From Brevipalpus yothersi (taxonomy: Eukaryota; Arthropoda; Arachnida; Trombidiformes; Tenuipalpidae): a stretch of DNA of 15,380 bases. The DNA is taken from the NCBI GenBank assembly GCA_003956705.1, contig QZCP01000618.1, positions 1-15,380 of the forward strand. The letters run 5' to 3'. Positions 1-8,567 of the stretch are shown here, in pieces; the stretch's first letter is position 1; every line of letters begins with the position of its first letter. A model generated the notes under the pieces. It was not told where the DNA came from and did no database searches. It saw only the letters and a list, made by a program, of their open reading frames with translations. The translations under genes and the position numbers were made by a program.

Positions 1-33
<33 letters not shown>
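1..33 (+). repeat. (GA)16 microsatellite, cut by window start
   Basis: This is an uninterrupted GA run beginning at the first base, so its true left limit is unknown. It is followed by a short degenerate purine tail (to about 41). Confidence 0.97.
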
Positions 34-36
<3 letters not shown>

Positions 37-1180
37 GAAAAATAGATACTCTCAACAATCAGCATCAACATATACACAGTAGCATTCATTGTGGCAACCT
101 TTCGCCATGATTCGCTTCCAAAACTATCACCACTTTCACACCATCATCAACATTATTTTAACTTCTCATGGTGAAATGGAAATAGGAATAGGTACATATA
201 TATAGAGAGAGAGAAAAAGAGAAGGCTGCTGATGACTGTTGGAACACATTCATCAGTTGAAAAGATTACCGATTCAAATGTCCTCTCATGATGACTTTCA
301 CAATTTCACCGAAAGTGCTGGATATTTACATGTATATATATTTTGGGCAATGAACACATGAAGCCATTCCAGCGCCAGATGATTGGCATCGCAAAGCTTG
401 ACGATGATCTAGTTTGTTCAAGCCATGCTTGATTCTTTTACCATGGTGCTGATGAAACTTTGGTGCTACAGAAGATGAAGAGAGGTTTTTTTCTCTCTCT
501 TCCCAAAAGAAGCTTGCTTCATGCTAAGGAATTGTAAGTGGTAAGAGTGTAAGAGATGGATGCTCAAATAGAGGGAATATTTCGCTGGGTAAAACTTGAG
601 GCCATGCTTTTTTTGGTGAAGATTCCGTTTTTGTGATGTAATTTTTTTCTTGTCCATCTCAGCACCTTACCGCTTGTCTGAACTTGATCTCATCGACATG
701 AGTCCAAAGTTTTCGGTTCATTTCATGTGAGAGATTGAAACGAAACAAAATAGAATAGAAAGAAAGGAAGATCCCTTGACGCACAGCAAAATCATGGGGT
801 GTGTAGTGGTGATGTAGATTGTTCAACCAGCATTTCAAACTCAAATTTATCAACTTTTTGGTCCACTTTTTTTCATCTGATCAACTTCTTCCGGTGACTA
901 TGGTAGAGTATTTCCTATGATACTGATTTCTTACACTGGGTTCCCATCTGTATTTGGAAAATTTTCGCATTGCAATCGCTAGCAAATGAAGAGTCTCATG
1001 TAAAAATCATTCTAATAGAAAGAAAAGTCAAGAAAGTGGTCAACTATTGAGTGGCTAAATGTTGATTGTCACTCAATACTATTTGACAGTCTTACCATGT
1101 GCCCACTGTCCTCCTTCCGTTCATTCCATCCTCCCTCTTCTGATCCGCATCATCATTTTATTCTCTCTGTAACCATCTTG

Positions 1181-1184
<4 letters not shown>
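34..1184. other. Unique AT-rich region, no recognised gene
   Basis: This is mixed-complexity AT-rich DNA with only one short GA run (about 204-214). Two minus-strand open stretches of just over 60 codons (466-657 and 659-853) lie here. The latter ends at a donor-like site and is listed separately. I see no recognisable protein, RNA gene or mobile-element terminus. Confidence 0.6.
671..880 (-). CDS. Possible internal exon on minus strand, unknown product
   Basis: Read on the minus strand, the frame is open from about 880 down to 659. Its translation is not simple repeat and includes residues such as NRKLWTHVDEIKFRQ near its end. At 670-665 the minus strand reads GCG then GTAAGG, a fair donor site. 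The in-frame stop falls just inside the putative intron, as expected for an exon running up to its donor. Against it: there is no convincing pyrimidine tract and acceptor at the upstream end, no usable ATG near the start, and no family I recognise. Chance is the leading alternative. Confidence 0.13.

Positions 1185-1222
<38 letters not shown>
1185..1222 (+). repeat. (AG)19 microsatellite
   Basis: This is a pure AG run of 38 nt with unrelated unique flanks. It accounts for the Arg-Glu run in the plus-strand frame 1097-1324, which I therefore do not annotate as a gene. Confidence 0.97.
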
Positions 1223-1224
<2 letters not shown>

Positions 1225-1684
1225 CAAATTCTCAATGCTTGTCCTAAAAGTTTGTGTATATGAGTGTGTATACATGTATGAAGAGATGAGAAACAGCTCA
1301 TCCCAGCAAGCCCACTTTTATTGAGAGAAACTGAGACTGTTTTATCAGTCCTTTTGCACGCGCCCTGCAAGAGTCCATCGTTTGGCTGTCGATCATTTCG
1401 AAAGAGATTTCTTTCTTTCTCTTTCTATCTATCTTGATAGTTTAGTAGTTGGGAATAAAGATAGAAGAGAGAGAGAAAAGGAAGTAAAATTTTGGATGGT
1501 AAGAATGGTGCATGTTTCGCTCGTCTTGTTCGTTGAAATTATATCGGTAATCGGATTCGAGACCCTTTAATCGGATTTAATTTCGACTGAAAACAGGATT
1601 ACATTCGGACGATCATTTTAGAGGAGCCAAAATGTTCGCTTAGCAGCTCTTCATCTATTCTCTCTCCACTTTTATACTTGATTC

Positions 1685-1688
<4 letters not shown>
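1223..1688. other. Unique spacer, no recognised gene
   Basis: The sequence is AT-rich with short pyrimidine tracts. A 10-mer TAATCGGATT is directly repeated at about 1549-1558 and 1570-1579. A tRNA-like A/B-box pair was examined here and rejected because the T arm does not pair. Confidence 0.55.

Positions 1689-1737
<49 letters not shown>
1689..1737 (+). repeat. (TC)24 microsatellite
   Basis: This 49-nt pure TC run lies within a broader pyrimidine-rich plus strand (about 1640-1880), which includes a second short CT run at 1862-1875. The Leu-Ser-rich frames at 1678-2037 and 1829-2041 are translations of this tract. Confidence 0.97.
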
Positions 1738-1744
<7 letters not shown>

Positions 1745-2040
1745 CTCTACCATCTCATCCGATCAGCCTCCTACTCTTCTTTATAACAATTCATCACAAT
1801 CACCATCATCTTCATCCCCTTCATCTACTTGCCAGTTTTACTTTTCTACTCTCTTTCGCTTTCTCTCTCTCTCTCCTATTCGAAATCTCGCCTTTTTCTA
1901 GCATTCAAAGTAGTATTATTATTCCAAGAATCATTCTTCCTTCCATCATTGATGATCTGTACGGTGAGCACATTTCTTGCTTCACTCTATCAGAATTCGA
2001 GCCCCAACATTCCACAATCTGTACACAGCTATTCTAATTG

Positions 2041-2460
2041 ATAGCGTTTCAAGTATTCTTGAATATTATAGGATTTAACATCATTCAAAGTTCTGAGAAA
2101 CCTTGTAAAAGATAACATGATCTTTTTGCTATCTACCTCTTACATGACTCTCCATAAATTAATCAAAAGTTGATCACTCCACCATTATCTGAGCTTCATT
2201 CTCTCTCAAAACCGTTCCGATTTCCTCCCATGATTCTCCAACTCTTTGAGATATCCTACATTCTCATGCTTCAAAAATGATCGGGAGACCATATGTCCAC
2301 AAAACACATACATGTATATCATACTCACAAGTAAAATCAAAGTGCAAATAGTTGTCTGTATCAGAATATTCATCTTGAGCAACTTGAATGCCTATTCCTC
2401 ACCAACATTGAAGACGATTCTGACTCCTTAGTCGTGTGGCTCTGTTTGAGTATGCATACA
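2041..2460. other. Unique AT-rich spacer
   Basis: I see nothing gene-like. There is one copy of the palindrome ATACATGTAT at 2308-2317. Confidence 0.5.
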
Positions 2461-2469
2461 AGAGGTCGA

Positions 2470-2880
2470 GTGTGTGTGTGTGTGTGTGTGCCTATTAGCA
2501 GTATGCATGTCTATGGTAAAATGTGTGTGTATATGTATGTGTCTATGAAATGTTGAATATGTGTGTGTAGAAGACTATCGGGTCAATTGGATTGTAAACA
2601 ATCCACAGAATAAGCGTGCTAGACTGACAAACTCTCAGTGTTCTGAATGTGTGTGTATATGTTAGCATCGGTCCAATGAAAACGTGGATCATGAAGAGAG
2701 AAGATAGAAAAGAAAGAGAAAAGAGAGAAAAAAAGCTATCCATTCTAGCGTGTATACTGAACATGTGAACACTTCACTGGGCTCAGGTCACGATAATATT
2801 GATAGTTTGCTTATGTTGCATTATAACCTGAATTCTTTTCAACATGGCCAAGTGTTTGTCTGTATATGTGTGTGTGTATA
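2470..2880 (+). repeat. TG-rich domain with (GT)10 and shorter TG runs
   Basis: A pure GT run occupies 2470-2490. Short TG tracts recur at about 2521-2530, 2559-2568, 2648-2656 and 2868-2878. The 16-mer ATGTGTGTGTATATGT occurs twice, at 2521-2536 and 2647-2662, so this is more than one isolated microsatellite. On the minus strand the same tract gives His-Thr-rich frames that are not gene evidence. Confidence 0.85.
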
Positions 2881-2959
2881 TAAATGGATGTTGAAGCAAG
2901 CCGGTAGTAGTAGACATATACAGAGTCTAACATAATTTTCCACCATATATACTCGCTAC

Positions 2960-3271
2960 ATGTGTGTACGAGTATATATATCTATGAACACTCTGGACTA
3001 TCACCACACCATATTTCCAATGATTCATGGAATTTTCTTGGCTGACTTGAATGAAGTGAGAGTTAGAAAAAGAGAGAGAGAGGAGACAATACCCGAAATG
3101 ATCCTCAAGAATGATAGCGATTCATCTAACCTAGAAGGAAAGAAGGAGAAAGAGAGAGAAAATGTTGCTAGAGGACGTGAACATAGAGAAGAGAGAAAGA
3201 GAGAAAGTAAGAGAGATGGAGAGAGATGCTGGATGAAGAAAGAGGAAGGGGAGGAGGAAAGAGAGATGTGA
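2960..3271 (+). CDS. Charged low-complexity ORF, doubtful
   Basis: An ATG-to-stop frame of 103 codons begins at 2960. About the first 30 residues are of mixed composition. From residue ~35 on, the product is dominated by Arg, Glu and Lys, because the plus strand is purine-rich (GA, GAA, AAG) from 3060 to 3290. Charged KE/RE-rich segments do exist in real RNA-binding and coiled-coil proteins. Here the composition of the DNA alone explains the openness, and purine-rich DNA lacks most stop codons in this phase. There is no domain, no clear splice sites and no supporting neighbour. It is most likely a compositional ORF. Confidence 0.12.
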   Translation: MCVRVYISMNTLDYHHTIFPMIHGIFLADLNEVRVRKREREETIPEMILKNDSDSSNLEGKKEKERENVARGREHREERKRESKRDGERCWMKKEEGEEEREM

Positions 3272-3363
3272 GGAGGAACAATGTGACAAGAACAGAATCC
3301 ATAGAGGATGAAAGTTATCCATGGAAAAGAAAAAGAGGGTGGCTTTGGGATTTCTGAGGTAAA

Positions 3364-3366
<3 letters not shown>

Positions 3367-3420
<54 letters not shown>

Positions 3421-3435
3421 TCTCTTTCTCTTTCT
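3367..3435 (+). repeat. (TC)23 microsatellite with (TTTCTC)3 tail
   Basis: A pure TC run (3367-3413) passes into a hexamer repeat TTTCTC (three units plus a partial one, to about 3435). A GTAAAC donor-like site lies immediately upstream at 3359. The ORF 3308-3784 that crosses the array encodes an (LS)n(LF)n run and is not annotated as a gene. Confidence 0.96.
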
Positions 3436-3784
3436 TTTACTTTCTTACTCTCTTGACTACTTGCTCTCCTTTTTCATGATACTTACACAATCTTCCTTCT
3501 CTCTCTCTCTTTTCTGTCGAGCTTTGAGACTTTTCTCTCATACTGATAGCAAGTTCTTTCTCTACTTTTTCTTCTTCCTTGGGATGTTGATGAAACTGAA
3601 TCCTCACAGATTACCATGGAATGAAGCAGTGGACTTTACGGATGCTTCTGTTCATGTATCATCCAAAGAAAATCGATTTGATCGTTCTCAAAGTCCATCT
3701 TTCTTCCCTCTGTTATGTGTCGTCTCTGTATTTCCCAATTTTGCTGTGTGCCTAAGAGCTCTAATTTTGAGAGTATTCTTTTAA

Positions 3785-4276
3785 ATTCCTTAATCCTGAA
3801 GACCTTCATCGCTCTTTGATCCATATAGTTCATGAACACTCCGCTGAATAAATCATACTACATCAGCTTTACTCTTGTAATCGATGTTTTCCGATTTTTT
3901 TAGTTGTTCATCAATAATCAATCACTATATATATTTGATTGAGCCGTCTATTTCATGATATTTTCCTCACAAATATTTCGAAACAACTCAAATTCCTGTC
4001 TGAGACTTTTTTTCAGAATTACGCAATAATCTGTCCAAATTTCAGTTGTTTCGAATATTCTCAAGATTCGTTTTCATACACCTACCATTTCTCACAATAA
4101 TAAGAGCGTCAAATAGAATGCAAATGAATTTAAATTGAGTTCATAAACCTTCTCACAAGATGAAATATTTTGCTTCCATGTGTCCTCATGTCTTTGATAT
4201 CAAATTGACGCTATTATGAACAGCATCACATATACGGTGAGCAAAGTCACTGTAAGTGGGTTGAATCATGACATGA
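3785..4276. other. Repeat-poor AT-rich spacer
   Basis: There is no simple-sequence array and no long open frame. An acceptor-like stretch (T-rich then CAG) ends at about 4016 but leads into no convincing exon. Confidence 0.5.
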
Positions 4277-4312
4277 CTCGACAGCGTATCAGGTGAGAGG
4301 AAATTCTGGAAG

Positions 4313-4483
4313 ATGCTTGCAAAGTGGAAGAAATATTTTCAGCATCTTAGATCAGAGGCGGAGACAGATGATCTGGAAGCGAATGTATTTCTTCACGAAA
4401 TCTGTCTCCTGCTGCTTCGAAAAAATCTTCCATGCAGAGAGAAAGATAGAAAGAAAAGTGAGATTCATTCAGATATTCCAATG
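4313..4483 (+). CDS. Candidate coding exon, unknown product
   Basis: An ATG at 4313 (A at -3) opens a frame of 57 codons ending at ATG|GTGAGTA (cut after 4483), a near-consensus donor. The frame is open upstream to 4277. The product is not simple-sequence. It starts MLAKWKKYFQHL, has a hydrophobic stretch EICLLLLRKN near residues 35-44, and ends in a basic then acidic tail. An alternative start as an internal exon is after TTTTCAG at 4342, giving 141 nt, exactly 47 codons in the same phase. Reading past the donor meets a stop at about 4532. A T-rich acceptor ending TTCTTCTAG at 4713 would join it in phase to 15 further codons including a stop (4714-4758). I recognise no family. This is among the more gene-like spots in the window, but unproven. 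Confidence 0.28.
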
Positions 4484-4713
4484 GTGAGTAGGAGAACGAG
4501 AAAGAATATTTTCCTATTTCTTCCCCTCCTCTAAGATTGTCAAGTGATAATTTGGTGAAATAAAAGATATACTTGAAAGAATTTACTAGGAGAGAAGATT
4601 AAGAGTGTCAAAATTTATGTCTTCACTTCAATGAATCGGCTTATATTGCGTAGGAATGAATGAATCGTTCATCTGGATAAAAATTGCTTCCATATTCTCA
4701 TATTTTCTTCTAG

Positions 4714-4758
4714 AATTTGTATTCCAGTTTTCTTGAATTCTCGAAATTTTCATCATGA
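4714..4758 (+). CDS. Candidate terminal exon continuing 4313-4483
   Basis: It follows a pyrimidine-rich stretch and TAG acceptor at 4711-4713. Read in phase with the 4313-4483 exon, it adds 14 codons and a TGA at 4756-4758, for a 71-residue model with a 230-nt intron. Short terminal exons are easy to obtain by chance, so this depends entirely on the upstream call. Confidence 0.15.
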   Translation, partial: NLYSSFLEFSKFSS

Positions 4759-5034
4759 GATTTCATCGAAACTTTTTTTGACTCTTTTATTCTCTCTTCC
4801 CCTCTATAATCTCAATGATTTGAATTCTCTTTCTCTTTCTATCTTCTTGATTCATGATCACAACAAGAATAGCTTCTCATTCTCAAGGCTTACACATAAG
4901 TATCACGGTAATCAAAGCTTCACTGTCTGTCAGCACTTTGAATAATACTCCATATTCGCTTGACGAGTGTTGATGTGTTGTATGGCTATGAAAGCTATCC
5001 AAATACTATACAGCCTTCAGTTTCACCGGGCTTG

Positions 5035-5373
5035 ATGATCAATGAAAATGAATCCTATTCCCGTAAAGAGGCAGCAAAAATCAGTGAGAATATGGTGATA
5101 AAATCCTATCGATCATTATTGGGATCACTCGATTGTGGTCAGATGTGTGTCAAGATACTTCATATATATTATATGATTACCATTACTTCCAAAGCATTGA
5201 GAATAAAAATCTGTACTTATGATATAAGAACTAGAGAAAGAAGAAAGATTCTCCACCCTGCACTGCTACCATTACCAATTGACCAAGAGAAACCATCCTC
5301 AGTAAAAAAAAGGGTTAACGTTTCAGTGGAGAAGGTCTATCTCTTGATGTATTATGAAAAAACAAAGGTTTAA
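5035..5373 (+). CDS. 112-codon ORF, unknown product
   Basis: The frame is open from 4942. The first ATG within it is at 5035 (ATGATCAATGAA) and it runs to TAA at 5371-5373. The predicted product has mixed composition with no repeat: it begins MINENESYSRKEAAK, has a central hydrophobic/aromatic stretch (KILHIYYMITIT), then a basic region RTRERRKIL. There is no signal peptide or domain I can name. It ends 10 nt before a GA-rich tract at 5383. I see no AATAAA close downstream. In AT-rich DNA a frame of this length is uncommon but can occur by chance in 15 kb. It could also be a remnant of an exon. Confidence 0.2.
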   Translation: MINENESYSRKEAAKISENMVIKSYRSLLGSLDCGQMCVKILHIYYMITITSKALRIKICTYDIRTRERRKILHPALLPLPIDQEKPSSVKKRVNVSVEKVYLLMYYEKTKV

Positions 5374-5382
5374 ATAAGGAGG

Positions 5383-5417
5383 GAGAGAGAGAGAGAGAAA
5401 GAAAGAAAGAGAGAGAT
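5383..5417 (+). repeat. GA/GAAA imperfect microsatellite
   Basis: (GA)n passes into three GAAA units and back to GA, about 35 nt in all. Confidence 0.93.
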
Positions 5418-5868
5418 AAATAGAACATTATAAGTGACTACTGTTGTGCTCAAGTGAGTGGAAAAAATCACCAGCTTTTCCACTGTTTATGACAATTACA
5501 TACCATAAATCATCTTCTATGGGCTTCCCTTTCCTCAAGCTTGTCTATAGCTTTCAGCCATGAACATTCAGTATAATTGGTCCTATTCTCTCTCTCTCTT
5601 CCTCTCCTGATGCTCTCATTCTCAAAATTTTGGTTCTCAGTCTCTCATGTCGATATCATTTTCTTGATTCCGATTGTTTGAAAATGATGAGTTCAAATAC
5701 TCTCTTGTTGTTGTGATCTCTACTTGAGAGCAGGTTTAGGTTAGATGATGAAAAGTAAAGATGAGGAACAACAAAATCAATTGCAAATGATGATGTGCAG
5801 ATATTGATTCTTAATCTTTTCAATTTCAGCTTTACTGCATTCCAAAAAGCTGTAGGTTTGTGGTTAGA
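5418..5868. other. AT-rich spacer
   Basis: A short CT run lies at about 5587-5599. An acceptor-like TTTTCAATTTCAG ends at 5829, followed 26 nt later by a weak GTTTGT. No supportable gene was seen. Confidence 0.5.
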
Positions 5869-5886
5869 GTGTGTGTGTGTGTGTGT
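5869..5886 (+). repeat. (GT)9 microsatellite
   Basis: This is an 18-nt pure GT run. Its minus-strand reading gives the His-Thr run in the frame 5656-6012, which is rejected as a gene. Confidence 0.93.
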
Positions 5887-5984
5887 AAGTGTATGTTTTA
5901 ATGATCGAGAAATGGAAAATAAAAAAATTTCATGAAACCCAAATATACTGTACACACTTATTCTAGTGATCTGAAATGGAGAGG

Positions 5985-6005
5985 GAGAGAGAGAGAGAGA
6001 GAGAG
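5985..6005 (+). repeat. (GA)10 microsatellite
   Basis: This is a pure 21-nt GA run. Confidence 0.93.
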
Positions 6006-6898
6006 CCTTCACAAGGTCTACTTTTTCTTCTCCATCTCATCTTTTTCCCGTCTCAATTGTTAATGTGAATACGAATGATAGCCATTTTATGGTGTATTCA
6101 GTGACCGATCATAAAGTTAAACCTCATCAAATTGTGGCCACAATCGAAAGGGAATATATTTATAAATCGACCACTAGTCCAACCAGCAGAAAGAGAGAGG
6201 CAGAGCAATAGTGAATGGTTTATGCACCCAATGATTTGAGGAGAGTAAATAAATCTTACCAATAAAAATGCTTAACCAGCGCGTACTTTGAGGCACATAC
6301 AAGGTTTTCTATCTCTTCTTCCCTTCTGTTCCATCTTCATCGTTTTCTTTGGTCTCATGGATCCTTCATTCTGATTCTAGTAGAAATCTTGAGCCTCCAC
6401 CGGGTAAAGATAAGAGGAGGGAAAAATAGAAGCCCAACGGAGCCAATGGATGGTGTTCTTTTGCTGTCAAATGTTAGGAAACTGGCCTCATGAGATCAAA
6501 GACCAAAAGAGAAATAGAGACAGAATAGAGAGAGAATATGTCAGAAGCTAAGATAGAGAGAATAAGATGGAAAATAAATGTTAACTTCTATCTTACTCTC
6601 TTCTGGAACTATCAGTCTGGTTCTGGTGTTAAGGGAATACCAATTAACTATCGTACCTCTCTCTCTCTTTCTATCATTCGTTTGGACTTTTATTCTTAAT
6701 TTTATTCATCAGATTCAGTCGACTATTCAAAAATCTTTCTGTACTAAGTCCTCAATACTAAAGTCATCCGATTGAAGGAGCATTCTAAGCATACAGAAAT
6801 TGGTTTTGGATGAAAGAATCTCACTGGCCGGATGTTCCTTACTTTTTCTCTCCTCTTTTTTTAATTAGAAATAAGAATAAGAACAAGAGGTAAAAATG

Positions 6899-6903
<5 letters not shown>
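6006..6903. other. Unique AT-rich spacer
   Basis: The sequence is mixed, with short GA and CT tracts (6186-6196, 6525-6536, 6657-6668). The only open frame of note (6578-6775, plus) has no upstream or downstream support. No RNA gene or mobile-element terminus was seen. Confidence 0.55.

Positions 6904-6933
<30 letters not shown>
6904..6933 (+). repeat. (AG)15 microsatellite
   Basis: This is a pure 30-nt AG run, the left border of a repeat-free island at 6934-7254. Confidence 0.96.
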
Positions 6934-6936
<3 letters not shown>

Positions 6937-6979
6937 AAAAATGATGGAGAGAAAAATTTTCAAAGTAAACTTCCCATGA

Positions 6980-7210
6980 ATGCTGATCAAGATCAACGTG
7001 GGCCCTATCCACATTATTCAGTGTTCAGTGTATCAACGTTTGGGTGCCAACGAATCAGCACCTTACGTGTTACGAATAGATGTATATAAATACCTGTTAA
7101 CCTGTTTACCAAGCAAGTGCCACTGGCAGATGTATATGTGTTTGATGGGTGCTGCTGCTGTTACTACTTTGCCTGATGTGATCGTGATCATGCATCAGCC
7201 ATGTAACTGA
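6980..7210 (+). CDS. 76-codon ORF between two GA arrays, doubtful
   Basis: A complete ATG-to-TGA frame begins MLIKINVGPIHIIQC. The product is balanced and contains four Cys after the start region, a WQMYMCLMGAAAV stretch and a hydrophobic DVIVIMHQ end. The underlying DNA is somewhat more GC-rich and of higher complexity than the neighbours, and contains a short GCT repeat at about 7150-7158. It sits between (AG)15 and (AG)30. I see no splice sites, promoter or polyadenylation signal and recognise no family. It may simply be an unusual-composition island. Confidence 0.17.
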   Translation: MLIKINVGPIHIIQCSVYQRLGANESAPYVLRIDVYKYLLTCLPSKCHWQMYMCLMGAAAVTTLPDVIVIMHQPCN

Positions 7211-7249
7211 TTAATAATACGTGACGGTAAAGTGCTGGTAATCGATGAT

Positions 7250-7254
<5 letters not shown>

Positions 7255-7315
<61 letters not shown>
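7255..7315 (+). repeat. (AG)30 microsatellite
   Basis: This is a pure 61-nt AG run with no interruption. Confidence 0.98.
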
Positions 7316-7318
<3 letters not shown>

Positions 7319-7439
7319 GAAAGTATTTAGAATGTTGTGAGTGAAAGTTACTCAAAGTTACTTAAGGTTGTATGTATGTGTGTATATATTTTTTCCTCTT
7401 GATTAACCAACACTCTAATCATGCGATTGATGATCGACA

Positions 7440-7492
7440 TTCATCTTCACCTTTTTTTGGTTAGATTAAATCAGGATGAGAGTGAAGATGAA
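7440..7492. repeat. Inverted repeat, 11-bp arms
   Basis: TTCATCTTCAC (7440-7450) is perfectly complementary to GTGAAGATGAA (7482-7492), leaving a 31-nt loop. Further short inverted matches overlap it: TAACCAA 7404-7410 with TTGGTTA 7457-7463, and TTGATTAA 7399-7406 with TTAATCAA 7583-7590. Confidence 0.75.
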
Positions 7493-7496
7493 GAAG

Positions 7497-7502
<6 letters not shown>

Positions 7503-7538
<36 letters not shown>

Positions 7539-7551
7539 TTCTCTCTCTCTC
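7503..7551 (+). repeat. (TC)16 plus second short CT run
   Basis: A pure TC run at 7503-7535 is followed by TCTTT and another CT run to 7551. Confidence 0.96.
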
Positions 7552-7776
7552 ACACAGCAAGTCAATGTTCAACTTTTGACATTTAATCAACCCTCATCAA
7601 GATGAAGATGAATTGTAACCCTCACTTTTCTTTCTCAATCAAGTGGTCACAAAGAATGCTGTCCATTGGATGGTTTGGTGACACTATTATCCATGAATGT
7701 AGCTTCCGGCGTTTGATTACCCAAGTTCATAGAGAACATTGAATACTGATTGTAATCATTTGAATGTAAAGGAGAA

Positions 7777-7804
<28 letters not shown>
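7777..7804 (+). repeat. (GT)14 microsatellite
   Basis: This is a pure 28-nt GT run. The minus-strand His-Thr frame 7727-7954 is its translation. Confidence 0.97.
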
Positions 7805-7812
<8 letters not shown>

Positions 7813-7945
7813 TTCTTTTGGCCAATAATAGCAAAGACTTTCTCTGTGTATCAGTATACACATATATTCCATTCCTCATGAGTATCTGATGCGTGTATGT
7901 GTGCGTATGGGGATGTGGAGAAAAAGTATATTCTCGAGGCGATAG

Positions 7946-8452
7946 ATTTGGCAAAGAATTCTTTCATCATCTTTGAATGGACATCTTCCAAGCTGTGCCA
8001 CCAAGGTTTCTATTATCACATTTGCTCACACACACACACACTTATTCTACTGGACAAAGAATTTATCTCATCCATGTAACCGAGAATCGCCCGGAGGCAA
8101 GCATCAACTCTCCGCATCACATACACACATTGAGCGATGCTCAATTCGTGATGCTACTTTGCCCAGCTACAGATTCACATTCAACACTCTGAATGATGAT
8201 GATTGGTTTGTTCACATTGATAGAATCGTGCTGATCAGTTTGACTGTTCACTGTGTTATTTTGAATGTCATCAAGTGTGTATTCAAAACACACCCAACGG
8301 AAGAGAGAAAGAGAGAGAAAAAGAATGAAGAGGTTGGCAGAGAATGTATGCAAGCTCATCAGATATACGTGAGATTGATGCTAAATAGGTTCCTATGGAA
8401 GAACATGACAAGACTTGAAATGAAGAAGAAGAAATTCAGAGGAAAAGCATGA
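7946..8452 (+). CDS. Longest stop-free stretch; possible exon with membrane segment
   Basis: This frame is stop-free for 507 nt and ends in TGA at 8450-8452. It has no ATG until very late (around 8378), so it could only be coding as an internal or terminal exon. A (CA)7 run at 8027-8041 contributes a His-Thr run. Beyond it the product is of mixed composition. Counting from the TTG at 7973, residues about 84-104 (RIVLISLTVHCVILNVIKCVF) are a credible transmembrane-length hydrophobic segment. A strongly basic tail (EERKREKKNEE, then a KKKKFRGK end) follows. I could not identify a convincing acceptor, and the opposite strand is also open (8141-8359, an ATG frame with a hydrophobic start). I recognise no family. 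Confidence 0.2.
   Translation: MWQRILSSSLNGHLPSCATKVSIITFAHTHTHLFYWTKNLSHPCNRESPGGKHQLSASHTHIERCSIRDATLPSYRFTFNTLNDDDWFVHIDRIVLISLTVHCVILNVIKCVFKTHPTEERKREKKNEEVGRECMQAHQIYVRLMLNRFLWKNMTRLEMKKKKFRGKA
8027..8041 (+). repeat. (CA)7 microsatellite
   Basis: This is a short pure CA run of 15 nt. Confidence 0.9.
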
Positions 8453-8567
8453 GAAGATGAAGAAAAAGTAAAGGAAGAAGGAAGAGAGAGAGATAAAAGT
8501 TTCACATATTAAGATTGAATGAATTTGAATCAGAACTTTGAAGCTCAACAACGAGAGAGAAAAAATA

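Noticed and set aside
1497..1564. tRNA-like A box (TGGTAAGAATGG) and B box (GATTCGAGACC)
   Set aside because: Each has a mismatch, and the T stem and acceptor stem do not pair, so no cloverleaf forms.
1678..2041. Leu-Ser-rich plus-strand ORFs of 119 and 70 codons
   Set aside because: They are translations of (TC)24 and neighbouring pyrimidine DNA, open in two frames at once.
3308..3784. 158-codon ATG ORF
   Set aside because: Its core is an (LS)n(LF)n run from the CT and TTTCTC arrays. The downstream part (about residues 90-158) is mixed, but nothing supports reading through the array.
5656..6012. 118-codon minus-strand ORF
   Set aside because: Its start is a GA array and its centre is a His-Thr run from the GT array. 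No signal supports it.
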